Shown here: piece after piece, positions 40,050 to 53,646 of the stretch | Layout of the letters: each line of letters starts with the position of its first letter | How positions within the stretch are numbered: position 1 is the stretch's first letter | DNA from: Gibbula magus | Taxonomy: Eukaryota > Mollusca > Gastropoda > Trochida > Trochidae | Length of the DNA stretch: 64,000 nt | NCBI GenBank assembly: GCA_936450465.1 | Contig: OW388290.1 | Span: 23,549,457 to 23,613,456 of the forward strand | Reading direction: 5' to 3' | Notes under the pieces: model-generated | The model's database searches: none | What the model was told of the DNA's origin: nothing | What the model saw: the letters and a program-made list of their open reading frames with translations, nothing else | Position numbers and translations under genes: made by a program

Positions 40050-43000
40050 GGTTTCCTATCAAAGAAAATTGGAATAATCTTTTGCTCTCAAGTCAGAATT
40101 TCTGAATTTGAAAATTCAACTTTTAATTTTGAAATTGCCAAAGTAATAGTTATATTTTTGATGGTTGTTCCACACAACATTATTGACTTATTGAATATTT
40201 AGAAACATCTTACATTCTTTATTGCTTGGCGGAAATAGGTAATATATTTTTTCGAAATCCAGTTAATAGTTTTGCAAAACCAAAAAACCATTCATAAACT
40301 AATTCAGGTAATGTCAGTAATGTTAGCGTAGAGTAGAGAACCAAGATAGTTGATGTGGCCATAGCGTACATTGCTTGCAAAAGCGGACATTAAAACTGTA
40401 CTCAGTGACTATACAATATACAATCAAGTTTTTGTCACTAACAAAATGGAAAATAAAACTAGTGTTTTATATAGATATATGATATAGTTTAATAATAAAA
40501 CTTGATGTAATCAGATGTCTTGAAGTAGAATATGAGCTATTGTACACATCAGGTGAAAATTTGTGACACAAATATAAAGGTAATTTTAATTTGCCAATCA
40601 AAATTATTACATCAATAACAGTTCATAATCTTTATACATTTATATGAGATTTAAATGAAAATTATGTATTTATATTACATTCTAATATTTTTGTATTCTG
40701 TATTTGTAGTAATGGATGCCAGTCTCTATAAGAAGATGGTCTCGAATAGATGCAAAAGCAAGATTTTGTTTTAAAACGTGTTTCAAAACAATAGATTTTC
40801 TGAAAATTTATAAATGACATCTCCAAGATATAATAAGACAAAGGAGAGGCTAGATTATAACAAATTCGAATATCTCCCAGGGAAATATAATTCCATACTA
40901 CTTTATATCTGACAACTTAGTTTAACTATTGGGTTTACTTTTTATGACATACAAAATACACTTTAGTACCACATTGTACTAGGAATGAAGCAAAATATTT
41001 AAAAAACATATCAAAATATAGTACACAGCATGACGTGTAAATAAATGATTTTTCTCTAAGAACATAAAGTAAAAAAGCAATTCTAAATCACGCTTCCTCT
41101 AAACAGGAATGTAAGTAATTGTGCAACTAAATGAGAACGTACATGACTGATTTGTGTTATTGCTTATAAAAAATCTTCACAAACGTAGGCGCTATAAAGT
41201 TTTTTTATATTGGGTTTCAAGGGAGAATAAGCATATTGCTATGATGGGTATACATGGATATTATATATATAGTAAGCTAGAAAATAACATGATTTTAGAG
41301 AGGAGAGGTGGGGTGATTTGGGGTTTTAAAGCCGCTTTCAAAAGTATTTCACTTACATCAAGGCTGATAGTATTATTGCAGGGAGAAAGCGTGCAACACT
41401 GTGGCTATGCATTGCGGTGAAACTTACGAGCATCGGCTGGAACTAGCGAACCATGAGTGGTACTACGGTGAAATTCAGGGTAGCATTGCACCCAAACCTT
41501 ACTGCATGCAGAACAGTTCTCTACTGCAGATAAAGTTGCCAAGCCCCTGGCGAGATTCAACCCCTGACCTCTTGATACGAAGCCGAACGAGATAACCACT
41601 GCGCTATCCAGCCCTTCTTGAACCTCTTGAACAGTAAAAATTTTAACAAGATTTAGATTTAAATAAAAAACAAAGAATCCATTGCTTTTAAAAAATGTGA
41701 ATTACAATATTTTCGAGAATAATTAGTTGCTTGTATCAATGATGATAAAGAAGATAATGGTACATATGATTATGCAGATTCAGAAACATTATGCTATAAA
41801 GTGATAGTTTTATAATCATTTACATATATGTTGGAAGTATGAAACATCATATAGTGACTTGATGAATGAAAATGTTGACAATATATTATGCATGAAGAAC
41901 GCAGCAGGAGCACAATTAGTGAATCTAAACAAAGTTGCAGCCAGCACAAAACATACACAACCAATTTCAATATTTTTCTCATAAAACATGTCACTCACAA
42001 AATGTGTAACAACGACAACAAAGTATTTACCCAAAAGTACAACAATGTAAAACAGATCTGGGAAACACTAAATTAAAACTGTCATGGCAAATAAAACTGT
42101 AAATTGTAAAGATTACCGCAGCAATGGCATAATGCTGAGAAAATAAACAAGAACAGAGATTTGGCAACAGAGAAAACTGGAACTGTCATAAAAGTATATT
42201 TCAGATTTATTATGCAAAATGAGATTCCGATAAGTATACATATGACCATAAGTATTGCAACAGGAAGAAATATTATCAACAATGTTTATTTCCTATAAAT
42301 TTTAAATTTATTAATTATCTTACATAATCTATATTCCCTTTAACAGTTTAATAAATTTTAAAGTAATTTTAGATTTCTTACTTTCCTGACAGCATGACAT
42401 ATAAAAAATAACTAAGTAATTAATTACAAGAAAAGTAAAGGTAAAATAAACATTTTAATTTTATTTCTAAATATTAAAAAACAAAATGAATTCTCCTTCC
42501 ATAGATTAATCATTGAATTAAACTTTGAACAATCACCCCATCCCATCTTGTCTAAACTTCTTGAAATATTGACCACAGTATTAATTTTTCACATATTACT
42601 TTTTGTAAGCAGCTGTAAAAGCATGAACACATTTATGAAGAATTTGTTTTCAAATTTGTGTGATCAAATAATTTGCAACAAAATAATTTTGAAGCATCTG
42701 TCAAAGCATGATCACAGTTATGAAGCATTTATCTTTAAAAATTACTTGATCAAATGCGAAAATTTGAAAAAATGCCATCAAAAAACAAATAAATTGCGAA
42801 TGGACGGACAGATGGATGGAAATGGGATGCTGACAGCGAAATACTACATGGGTGAAAACTGTTCAAGAAACAAATACTTTCAAAACAGTGAGACCTCGTT
42901 CACCGAGCCATCAACATAAAAAGTACTTTAAATCCTCTCTATACAAATGATGGTTTTCTTAACTGCACAATTCGTGTTACAGACAATTTTCAGCTGTACC

Positions 43001-44121
43001 AGTAACCAAATCGTGCGGATAAACAGGGTCTGGCTTTATATACCTAAGATTGCAACTTATTGCTAGACTATCATCAAATTTGTGCCATCACAATAGGAAA
43101 ACTTCTGAGAAAGTATGTCATATGACTTTTATGAAACTTATGTGAATTTGTTTATTACCCGAGCGAGACTTGAAATCGCACACATTTCGTAAAAGCATAC
43201 AGCATACTTTAAAATGTAAACATTTTTTATTACCCATTTTTCCATTTGAATCACATAAAAATAACCAGAGAATGGCCTGCTTCTTTGCAATGACCAGCTG
43301 GAGAGATATACTGAATAATTATTTTATGATGTCACAGACGACAAATACGAACTTTGGTGAAACAATCGGTTCTAGGCAAGATTGATATACACACATGTGC
43401 ACATATTCGTAATGTTATGTTTCACTATAAGAGTCATAATTTCTTATATTGTAGACTCTACATAACAAAGTAAGCTTTTCTTTTTAATGCGCTTCATTTA
43501 GGGCAATTTAATATATTTAATAGCTTGAAAAGTCGAGAGTTTGTTCTTGAAAAAATATTCCCTCATCAAACTTTGATATTCTATAACAATCAAGATTTGA
43601 GTATCTTTTTAGATACAAAAACACAAATTGCCTTTTAAGTTTAAAAAGATGTCTAAGTCTAAGTCAAATATCCAATGGTCTTGTATACAATGAAAACAGG
43701 GGTGTATCCCTGCGCATTCAATTCTTTGATATGATTTATCTATAATCCTAACGATAATCATATTATGCAACTATTATATACATTATGATTGTGAAATAAT
43801 TGACTGAACTAAATCTTAGCACATGATGATGAAATTATCATGTATATGAGCGATGTGCCCTATTTATTCAAGTGATGAAAATAAATTTTATCTGAGATAA
43901 CGTGAGTATTTCATCAGAAAAAAAGAGGAGAGTTATCTAAATAATATGGAGCCATCTCGACCAATGAAAGAGAACCTTAAAGATGGCATACTAATATCGT
44001 TGCTTTCATAGTTTGTGTGCTGGTTCCTGTTCCAACTGTGTAGCAAGTACTCCCATCTCAAGGGAGGTAACTCTCATCCTGTGTTGACTAGATGTTGGAA
44101 ATCTTTTCAGTTGGAGGTGAT
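40050..44121. other. Tetraspanin downstream region, AT-rich; no gene seen
   Basis: This may be part of a long tetraspanin 3' UTR plus intergenic sequence. It holds the SINE at 41310. Near 42600-42830 is an imperfect two-unit repeat (about 110 bp, AAGCATGAACACATTTATGAAG against AAGCATGATCACAGTTATGAAG) ending in GGACGGACAGATGGATGG, which resembles the ends of the other arrays. Confidence 0.45.
41310..41616 (-). repeat. tRNA-headed SINE, full length
   Basis: The minus-strand tRNA-like head lies at about 41540-41616 (GGGATTCAACCCCTGACC-like box B inverse, CCACTGCGCTATCC box A inverse), then the body and the tail at 41310 (TTTGGGGTTTTAAAGCCGC). It is the best full-length reference copy in the window. 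Confidence 0.88.
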
Positions 44122-44211
44122 TTAGGAAGAACGGAAGTTGTCCACGCGATACCACACGCGTAGGTCGTGCACTCGACGGATGAAGAAGTATACAAGCAGA
44201 ATGCCGAAGAT
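44122..44211 (-). CDS. Tetraspanin last exon: TM4 end and cytoplasmic tail
   Basis: 29 codons plus TAA. Hydrophobic IFGILLVYFFI, then the basic tail RRVHDLRVWYRVDNFRSS. Acceptor atgacttcag. Confidence 0.9.
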   Translation of the reverse strand: MFGILLVYFFIRRVHDLRVWYRVDNFRSS

Positions 44212-46818
44212 CTGAAGTCATAAAGGATGAAATGCATTGTAGTAACATATTCTGCTTAGCCCAATTAATATCTACAATTATTAATTAACTATCAATGTTA
44301 TGGCATGTATACAGCATTTACGGCCTAGACCATATGAATCGACAACTGGGCTAATACGGAGAAACTGGGCCAATACGGGAAAAACTGGGCCAATACGAGA
44401 CAAACTGGGCCAATATGAGGCTGAGCATGAGCAGTTGCACATTTGGTGAAAGCCTGAAGCTGTCGCTTCACAACTTTGACCCGTGCTGTTTGTTCACCAA
44501 TCTTGTTTATAATTATTATTTCAATATAAATGAGATGTCTAGTGTTGTGCAAATAGAATGAAAAGAAGTTAATTAATAAAATTGTCATTAATTAAGTATT
44601 TCTGTATTGGCCGAGTTACAGGTCCTCGGTCCGTTGTATTGGCCCTGGACTTCGTCTCGGGCCAATACAACGTACCTTGGACCTGTAACTGGGCTAATAC
44701 GGAAATACTTAATTAATAACATTATAGTACAATGATTGTACTTGTAGATATTAATTGGGCTAAGTAGAATATGTAACTATTTCTAAATCAAATTGATAGT
44801 TATGCATCATTTTGAATGGTTGAAACTTTTCACAAATATATCAATGTAAAAATTGCAAATATTTAATGTTTGGGTCATGATTGATCTTATATTTTGTGCT
44901 ATGTTGTAATTGTGATCTAAAATTTATTGCTTTGTTGTTATGTTATGAAAATGAAAATTATTTAGCAAAATACAAATAGTGACCTTCTCTCTGATTGTGT
45001 TGCCTGAAGCAGTGACAGACTTTTTTTTTTATAATTGTTGAATTATTCATGACAAACTTTTAAGAATGGCCAATTCACATCATTAATAAAGGGAACAAGT
45101 TTCATAAAGCTAGCATGTATAGTTTTATAGATACTGTCTCCCTCATTGGCACTGGCAATGAAATATTTTATGAATGCTTCAATTAAAAGAGTTGAAAATT
45201 TGCACAAATCATAATGGTACATGACTTAAACGTAGAAAACACAAAAAGGCAACATCATAGTGATTACATTTGTCAAGTTTCTTAACATTTGAATCAATAT
45301 AGTGTTACAGTTATGAGGAGCAAAAAAATATGACGGATTAATGGACACACTGACCGCTATACAATATACTCCTGACTTCTTCAATGCCCGGATATGGAAG
45401 TTAGGGCTTGGCAGATGGCTAAAGAAAGTCCATCCAGCAATATCCTGGCCTCCGCAGGTAAGGATTGACGAGATAATAGCAAGGTTTACCGGTAAGGGTT
45501 AACGCAATGATAGATTGTTTACCTGTGGGATAGCGAAGCCGAGCGCGGTTGCCCCGACGAAGTCAAGATGGGATGCCAGCCAGGTGAGGAAAGCTTCAGT
45601 ACAACCCTTGGTGTAGATCACCTCTCCAACCTAGTGGATTAAGTGGATTTATTGGATTAAGCGGATTATACAAGTAACTGGATGTGCTCTTCTTTCCTTG
45701 TTTTTTTCATATAATTTTGTGTACAAGGTAAGATTTAAAAATTTTGAAATTATCTTTTAAATGATATACATTATCAATTTATTATTGAAAAATAAGAACG
45801 ATAAATTCATTTATTCTTACCGTAGCATTGCCAATTATTCCATATCCACACGTCTTTGACAGGGCAACATTCTGAAATATAAGCCATACATTATAAGTCA
45901 CATTTCACTAGGAACAACTACAGGATAATGACTCAATCGAAAATTATCTTGAAATATTTCATTAAAATTAATGTAACATACAGAATCTTGATCATGATTA
46001 GTTAAGACGTTCTCTTCCCACAGACTTTACTCCTTTCAGATTTCCGATCCTAACCTCTGTTAGTTATGTGATCACTGACATTGTTTCAAAATGAGCAATC
46101 CGTAACTGTTGAATTGACTAGTTGCTTCGTCTGTGCAATGCACACAATTGTTAACACAACAGAATTTTCGCACAAGATGAGGATGCGGGTACGAAAGCTC
46201 ACTTCTTTAACAATACAGCACGTATATGGGACGCCGCACGCCATCGGTTCCAAGGACACGCATGAGAAGTCAGAGTTCTTCAGGTTGTAGTCATCGTAAC
46301 TGTTGAATCCACAGCACTTGAACTGAAACATGCAAATACCACTGAATGAATTTCAGTTTTATGGAATAGAAAGCGATCTGGTCCATGTCTTTCAATCTTC
46401 ATAATTTTTACCTGAAGTACTGTAACTTAATCCTGGGTGTTTTCAGAAATTGAACTCCATGCAAATCATTTGCTTGACAATGACATTAGTATCTATGTTG
46501 AGGTGTTACCGTAACAGAGTAAAGAAATATATCCATAAAATAGTTGTTTATTCTTAACGCACATGTTTATAAAAATATCAACAAGTTATGAAGGAATAAG
46601 ATTGATATAATCATGTTTGGCTTTCAAAATATTAATTTAGAGAAGTACCATTAAATAGAAGGGAAATTTAAACAATAAATAACAATCCATGATTATCGAA
46701 AGATTTGTTTTTGAACACTCACATTTTTCTGGATGTAGTCTACGGCGCGAGCAATGTCATCGTTGTCGTTGTATCCCTCCACAGCAAACATCAACTCCTT
46801 GCTGAGGATATCTGGTAC
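44122..46818 (-). CDS. Tetraspanin of TspanC8 type, five 3' exons (154 codons plus stop; 5' end outside the window)
   Basis: Tetraspanins are four-pass plasma-membrane organisers. The TspanC8 group (TSPAN5, 10, 14, 15, 17 and 33) binds ADAM10 and controls its exit from the ER and its substrate choice. The joined exons give most of the large extracellular loop: LSKELMFAVEGYNDNDDIAR, the CCG motif (FKCCGFNSYDDYN), DFSC, MACGVPYTCC, KTCGYG and YTKGC. That is eight cysteines with the C-x-V-P-Y-x-C-C spacing typical of C8 members. TM4 (LDFVGATALGFAIPQIFGIL) and a short cytoplasmic tail ending NFRSS follow. All introns are GT-AG and phase 0. TM1-TM3 are not found up to 64000. Which C8 paralogue it is cannot be told from this part. 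Confidence 0.92.
44232..44783. repeat. Large nested palindromic (foldback) element, about 550 bp
   Basis: The outer inverted arms GTAACATATTCTGCTTAGCC / GGGCTAAGTAGAATATGTAAC continue through CCAATTAATATCTACA. An inner hairpin at about 44585-44722 (TTAATTAAGTATTTCTGTAT, GTTACAGGTCC / GGACCTGTAAC, ATACGGAAATACTTAATTAA) and a run of four ACTGGGC(C/T)AATACGRG repeats at 44343-44418 lie within. It sits immediately downstream of the last tetraspanin intron acceptor and overlaps the penultimate intron side. Confidence 0.85.
45523..45630 (-). CDS. Tetraspanin exon: end of loop and TM4
   Basis: 36 codons, EVIYTKGCTEAFLTWLASHL, then the hydrophobic LDFVGATALGFAIPQ. Acceptor ccactag, donor gtaaac. Confidence 0.93.
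45821..45871 (-). CDS. Tetraspanin exon: seventh loop cysteine
   Basis: 17 codons, NVALSKTCGYGIIGNAT, acceptor atatttcag and donor gtaaga. A small exon recognised by its CGYG motif and its phase. Confidence 0.85.
46203..46322 (-). CDS. Tetraspanin exon: CCG motif and C-x-VPY-x-CC
   Basis: 40 codons in phase 0 encoding FKCCGFNSYDDYNLKNSDFS and MACGVPYTCCIVKE. This is the tetraspanin signature exon, with six of the eight loop cysteines. Confidence 0.95.
46723..46818 (-). CDS. Tetraspanin exon: start of large extracellular loop
   Basis: 32 codons in phase 0, acceptor tgtttcag and donor gtgagt on the minus strand. It encodes VPDILSKELMFAVEGYNDND and IARAVDYIQKN. Confidence 0.9.
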
Positions 46819-47226
46819 CTGAAACACAATACACAAAATATATACATATAATATACATACATATATATACAGTCTGATGTTGATTAAAGGGCTACAAGTG
46901 TCAACCCTTTCAACAAACCTCAACAAGAGGTGAGGTCATTTTAGATTTAACGGCGGTGGTGCAGGAGTATATCACTTATCTTAAAGAGGCAGTAGAACTG
47001 TTTTTGCAGAATTTATTTTTTCAAATTTCCCATTTATAATGATAGTTTATATGTCATTTGAATTAACTTTAGAGGGTAAAGCATTTTCTTACACAAACCA
47101 ATTATCCGTAGTGGTAATAACGATGCTGCGTAGAGCAAAAATTGCATTGCAGCCATTTCACAAAAACGATTCCCAAGGCTTTACTGAACCATGTAAACTC
47201 ATTTTTTTAACTTGATTTTCCAAAAC

Positions 47227-47436
47227 TATGCATAGCAGAGAAACCTGTGAGCAGAGGCTAGACATAGCGAACCATGGGTGGTACTGCACTGAAATTCAGT
47301 GTAGCATTGTACCCAAACCTTACTTCATGTGGTACAGTACAGCAGACAAAGTTATCGAGTCCCTGGTGGGATTCAAACCCAGAACCTCTTGATCCGAAGC
47401 CAAAGGCGCTAACAACTGGGCTATCCCGCCCCTCCT
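47227..47436 (-). repeat. tRNA-headed SINE, truncated tail
   Basis: Head inverse at its high-coordinate end (GGGCTATCCCGCCCC, GGATTCAAACCCAGAACC), body with GAAATTCAGTGTAGCATTG and CCAAACCTTACTTCATG. Confidence 0.85.
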
Positions 47437-48588
47437 CAACTTAAAACTTTACAATCACCTAAATGAATTGATACTGATACAATCTGGGACCTTGCCGTGT
47501 TGTACGATGATATGACCCTCAAGTATAGAGAAACTTCTTCTGCAATAGGCAAATGATTTACAAATAAATCTTTGGTATTTGCACACAGTAGTGTTATAAT
47601 GAAATAATGTCCATCTGACAGTGCATAACCTGGCAACTTTATCTTTGAGCTAGCAACCAATATTAAAGGTTTTGATCAATTTTGCTACAGTAATTGAAAT
47701 AGGACATGTTGAGGCTGGCTGTGTTTCAAGTTTATTTCTTTCACTGATGTTTGGTCAAAACATATTCTGAACAATACTATGAATTCCTGTGGCAATTTCC
47801 AGATTATATTTACCTTATACAGAGAGATTGATCAAACAAAGAGAACACATACAAAAGCAATTGTTTTTGTTTCATAATGTTTATTATTGATTTTGCAAAA
47901 CCATCATTTCATGTCATATCCTTTTCCTATTTCAAAATTGCATTTAGGTCAATTTACATTATAACTCCATATCACTTATAGAAAAAGATGATTCAGAATA
48001 AGAAATTCTGAATAATGATAATGTTTGAAATGTTTTACATTGATCAATAATCACTTTCACTTCAATGAGCTCACAATATGGTACCAACATTAAATACTCC
48101 AGTTCGAATACACGCAATACACGCAACAACAATGTTCTCTAATCTCCACTGCACTATGACGGATACGCATCAACGCTTTTGGGATAATGGATAAAAAAAA
48201 TCAACAAAAGGTGAACTGAATTACTAGAAACTCATTATTTGTTGTTCAGATGCAGCGGATTTTCATTTTCATCTGAAATAAGTGTTGCATGAACCATGAA
48301 ATGAATTATTCAATTAATCAATTCTGGACCTTGTCCTAAAAGTGTGACATAAGGCCTGCCACACATGAACATTGAGGATGAAGAAACAACAGGTTCAAGT
48401 GGATTGCCATGGTAACCAGAGTTTTACCAATATATTCATTGAGTGACTCTATGAGAGAATGACACTTCTATTGACACCAAAAGTGCTTTGAGTGTAATTA
48501 GTATCTCTTCACCAACACATAAATTAAAGTACAGGTGATTAATTATTTAGAGAAGTAAGACCAATGTCTGGATAAAGTCAAATTGGGA

Positions 48589-49170
48589 GTAATTTCAATG
48601 GAAACCATTCATCATAAATCCACAATGCATTACAAACAGATCCCTGCAATGCTTCGTAAAAATGTCATATCAAAATGTGATTTGTATATTATAAAATAAC
48701 ATCTTCAAAACTGTCCATCAAACATCTAGATCACAGAAATATGTCTGCACATTCGTCGTAATTTCAATGGAAGACATCCATCATAAATCCACAATGCATT
48801 ACAAACAGATCCCTGCAATGCTTCGTAAAAATGTCATATCAAAATGTGATTTGTATTTTATAAAATAACATCTTCAAAACTGTCCATCAAACATCTAGAT
48901 CACAGAAATATGTCTGCACATTCGTCGTAATTTCAATGGAAGACATCCATCATAAATCCACAATGCATTACATACAGATCCCTGCAATGCTTCATAACAA
49001 TATCATATCAAAGAGTGATATATTATATCACAAACTAACATCTTTGAAACTGTCCATCAAGCAACTAGAGCACAGGAACATCTCTGGAGAAAGTCAAGGT
49101 TATAGTAATTTCAATGGAAGACATCCATCACGTTTCCACAATGCATTACAAACAGATCCCTGGACCGATT
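48589..49170. repeat. 169-bp tandem array (family 3)
   Basis: AATTTCAATG-type unit starts at 48591, 48760, 48929 and 49107. The periods are 169, 169 and 178. The units carry CCACAATGCATTACAAACAG and AACTGTCCATCAA. Copies 1-3 are nearly identical and the later part diverges. It shows no sequence similarity that I can see to families 1 and 2. Confidence 0.9.
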
Positions 49171-49364
49171 CACAAGATGTCATATGAGATTAGCTGCATC
49201 ATTATGTTTTGGAGAAAATCAATTGATGATGGAACATCTGTAGGATGTGAAGCCCATATTCTCAGACTCCGTCCAACAACTGAATCCCAACCCTGGATTT
49301 ACAAATCTAACAACCCTTTTCAAAACAAGCGCACTGACATTTTCGCTATACTCTCTCGATATCT

Positions 49365-49765
49365 ATCTACCAATAGGGTCTGGATCTGGTGCAGAATAAG
49401 TTACTGACTGACTACTGACTACTGACTACTGACTACTAACTTTAAAACATGTCCACTGACATACTCTCTCTCCATATCTGTCTACCAATAGGGGACCTAG
49501 ATTTTGTCTAAAATAAAGTTACAATCAAGGTTTAAATCTAACTACCAACTTCAAAACATGTCTACTGACATTTTCTGTACACCAAAAAGGAGCCTAGATC
49601 TGGTCGAGAATATAGTTACGATTGAGGTATAAATCTAACTACTAACTTCAAAACATGTCCACTGACATAATCTCTGGATATCTGTACACCAATAGGGAAC
49701 TGCATGGTCCAAAATAAAGTAATGATGAAGGAATTAATGTACCCACCAATTTAAAAACATTCTCT
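49365..49765. repeat. Degenerate tandem repeat, period about 100-110 bp, with a (TGACTAC)n run
   Basis: AAAACATGTCCACTGACA-type segments recur at 49444, 49553, 49650 and 49754, each after an AATAGGG-type segment and an AATAAAGTTA-type segment. A GACTACT run lies at 49411-49437. Confidence 0.8.
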
Positions 49766-51227
49766 GACACTCTCTGATATATTTGGTCATCCATTTGGAA
49801 CAATTCCATGAAATTTATCTTTATTTCGATACAAACAATTAATAAGGTCGATACTTTAAGATTTCATTTTGGGTCAGACTCATTCAGTGTTTTGAAATAT
49901 ATGTCATAACAAGTTCTTCAAAGACATTTTGAGAATCAATGGCTGGATAATCAAGGGCAGCCTTTATATTGTAACTCGTTCCAACAACATCTAACTAAGA
50001 CGTCATCTACAACGATTAAAGTCTTTCATCAAACAAATGGCACAAATGGATTTACAGCGTAACTACAACCTTCAAAGTTTATCAGCGATTACATGAACTT
50101 TGATACTTTTATCTAAAATGAGGCACAATTTAGTCCAATTTGACCCAGATTTTCTTCCCTCGAGTAAAGTTAATTGTGTTGGTATCTCAAACAGACTTGA
50201 GTATCTCTGAATCTGATTGGTTCTTGTAGAGTCTTGTACTGGACCTGTCATGAACACACTTGTAAGGATTATGTTTATTTGTATACGCGTATCACTCACA
50301 TTTGTCGGTCACTGGCGAAATCAATTCTTATCCTTGCAAATTAACATTGTTCAATAAGAGGATGAAAATTATATTGTTTCATAAACAGCAAATTTGAGCT
50401 TCTTTTGTTATAACCTAGCTGGTACAAGACTAAGAAATAAACTCCAAATCAGAAATTAATTTACTGTCATTTCTATTTTCTTGTCTTGTATATCTGTGAA
50501 TTTAGAAACTAGAATAGTAAATTTAGAATTAATTAAATTTCTATCACCAAGGTTGAGAAATAAATTGCAAATCAGTAATTCATTTTGACATTTCTGTTTC
50601 TCAAAATTTACAAACTAGAACAGTAAATTCAAAATCACAGTGGACAATCTTTAATATGATTTTCATAATTAAAAATCAAACTCCAAAAGTTTCTAAATAA
50701 ATGACTATTCAAAATTTTCAAAAAATTATTTCAAGCATACCAACAACCAACAAATTCATCATCATAGGCTGTGGAAGACAAAACATTTACACATACAATT
50801 ATGAATCTCTTGAAATGTCATCACCAGTATGTTATGTCTGCTGACGCTTTGTTATGACTGTGTGAATTGCTTGGTATGTGGTAAACAAAGACGACTAGAG
50901 ACAAAACACATTGTACAGATGTCTTCGTCTGACAGGAACTCCCAGCATACCTCCATAGGGTCACTGACCCGTTGGTCTTGTACCCATATTTACACAGTTC
51001 TCTATATAAACAGGTTTGTACAGAGACTCTGGATATTGTATTCTCTTCAAAACTAACAATTAATCACTTATAACTGGAGATAGTTGACTTTCAAATTCCA
51101 CTTTAAGTAGAATATGTCCAGAATATTTCAGAATATGTTTAGTCAGTGGCTAATCAAGGATATTCCCACTGTTAATGATGTGTGATCCCTGTAAATTGAC
51201 CACTAAGAATGTCTGTATTCCCTTATA

Positions 51228-51530
51228 AGGTAAGGTAATTTGAGGTTTAATGCTGCTTTCAAGAGTATTTTCACTTATTTTGGCAGCTAGTATTATTGTA
51301 GGGAGAACGCCTGCATCACCATTGTTGCTATGCATTGAGGTGAAACTTCAAGCATCAGCTGAAACTAGAGAAGCACAGTGGTACTCCACTGAAAATTCAG
51401 TGTCACGTTGCACCTAAACCTTACTGCATGTAGAACAGTTCTCTAGATAAAGTTGCAGAGGTCCTGCAAGACATGAACCCAAAACCTCTTTATCGAAAGC
51501 CGGCAGTCTAACCACGGTCTCGCCTTCTTC
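51228..51530 (-). repeat. tRNA-headed SINE, full length, diverged
   Basis: Tail TTTGAGGTTTAATGCTGC at the low-coordinate end, body GTATTATTGTAGGGAGAACG, GAAAATTCAGTGTCACG, CCTAAACCTTACTGCATG, head at the high end. Confidence 0.8.
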
Positions 51531-53611
51531 CTAAAGTGCCTTAAAATACAAACGTAGTTCTTGCAACTAAAACAAGTTTTAAAACCTATTCCCCATCATT
51601 CTACACAAGAAAATGTCATTTCTGTATCAGAGAAAAACCTCCTTCACAGAACCCTGAATAATCAACGCCTCATGAAAGCCTCATGCATCAGACTGACGGT
51701 GACAAGACGCAACTAATTAACTAAAGATCTTCACTCAGCTCTCCACGATCCAATCTCCTCCTAAATAAGCAGTGTCAGACATCTCGAGCCTTGAAGTAAT
51801 TTCAACTTTCATCATCTTATCCCTGCGTGTGACATTAAACGGTGGACTCGATATCTGCAAACCCTCCCCATCACATCACTTCATCATCGGCTGATTACGC
51901 CACTCTCCAGTATACTTACGTGCGGGTATATTTACATTTGATGTCGTGGAAGCTCAACTTCACGTTACGTTGTTGAAGTTTCTACTTTTGAACGACTGAA
52001 ATTGATGTTAAGACCCCACAGAGTCATCCTTGAAGGTTTTGGCAGTTCGGTTACTTTCCTCAAGAGATTTCACATCCATGGTACACTTACTGCCATTGAA
52101 TTTAAAGTTAAAAAGAGTACACAAATTGAAAAATAACTCTAACAGATAATACATCAACTTAAACATATTGTACAATCTTCTTTAATTGTTTACTAAAAAA
52201 AAACCTCCTTTTCTTTTGATTTAAAAGTCTTTGCCATAAACCCATCTTGCTTCAGGCCTGATAATATTTAATATTGTATTGTTACTCAAATCAAACTTGA
52301 TTTTCTTTCAACTTTAAATGTTGTCAAAGTTTGCAGCTCTCCCCTATTTGCTGTGATTTTGAAGTTTGAGACACCTTGACATGACAATGTTATAAACACT
52401 CGGGGACTAAACCATTTATCACTTTCTCGTGTCAACATCCACCCAGTTGTCACACTTCTAGTATACCTACTACATGCCTGACACCTGCAGTTAATAAGTA
52501 CTTCAGGTGAGATACAATACCTGGCAGGTGACAGTAAACATGGATAATCTAACTTCTAGGTCGTGCATGCACATGCTCTTGATTCTAGGGGCGACTAAAG
52601 GACTGTCGATACAGCAACTATGACGATAAGTCAATAATCAGACTCCATTTATCTGCACGATTTGGCTACAGTTGAAAATTATCCGGAAAGCAAGTCATGC
52701 TGTTAGGCGAATCATCATTTACATAGAAATACATAGAGAATACATTATCATGCGGATGACCAGTTTCCGGCTAAACAAGGTCTGACTGTAGTTCGATCTA
52801 CCGTTATATCCCCACCAGTATACCACCAAAGTTGGAGACTGCATGGCTGTGATGTTAACAAATCTTTGGTACAAGTTTTCGGTAAATAATGAAGTAAATT
52901 AAACACCAAATTAGCAGTTATTTTAGTCGCAACTATTAATTATAACATAACATCTCAAGAGCGCACACAGCAATCATTATTAAGAGGAATTGGTCATACC
53001 GGTAAGTTAAATTAGACGTTTTTAACAAATGCCTCATTGCATAAACTCGTCAACCAACAGAGCGAAGAAGACAACACATACATATTAATTGTCATTTAAT
53101 TAATCAATATAAAAATTCCTGCACAGTTGCTGATTCCACAACAACAGAATTTCAAGCCGCGGGCTGGTTGTGATGTAAGCGCGTTCTGAGTACAAGCAAT
53201 CAATCAATAATGAATTACAGGCAACTCGATGAAGCTGCAAGATGTGTCAGTTATGGCTACAGGGTCTCCACAAGTACGGCACATCAACGCTGATCAAACA
53301 TACTAAACCCAGAGTTTACCCTTCATCAAGTAAATGTGGATGAGATTGCGTCTTCAACGTTTGCAAGAAGAAGAACAAAAATCGCAGGTTTTGGAAATTT
53401 TCATGGCATTAAATAAAAATCAGTACTATTTGAGCATATTCAAAGACATGTTTAATTGTGAAATGTATTCTTTTCACTTTATAAGGCTGCACAAAAAAGT
53501 TAAATGTTTCTTGTGCACATTTTTTTCAAAAGTGACGAGGGCGGTAGCATTAAAACTAATGACAACTGAGCAGAACATCAAAATAAACCTTCGTTGAAGT
53601 ATAGAAGACAG

Positions 53612-53646
53612 AAGCACATCCGTTCCTGCAGACCCATATATTTGGT
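53612..53646. repeat. Short interspersed repeat, copy 1
   Basis: AGAAGCACATCCGTTCCTGC followed by AGACCCATATA is the approximate reverse complement of 59667-59697. Confidence 0.55.

Noticed and set aside
48589..49170. CRISPR-like array
   Set aside because: A eukaryotic window; units are continuous tandem copies without unique spacers.
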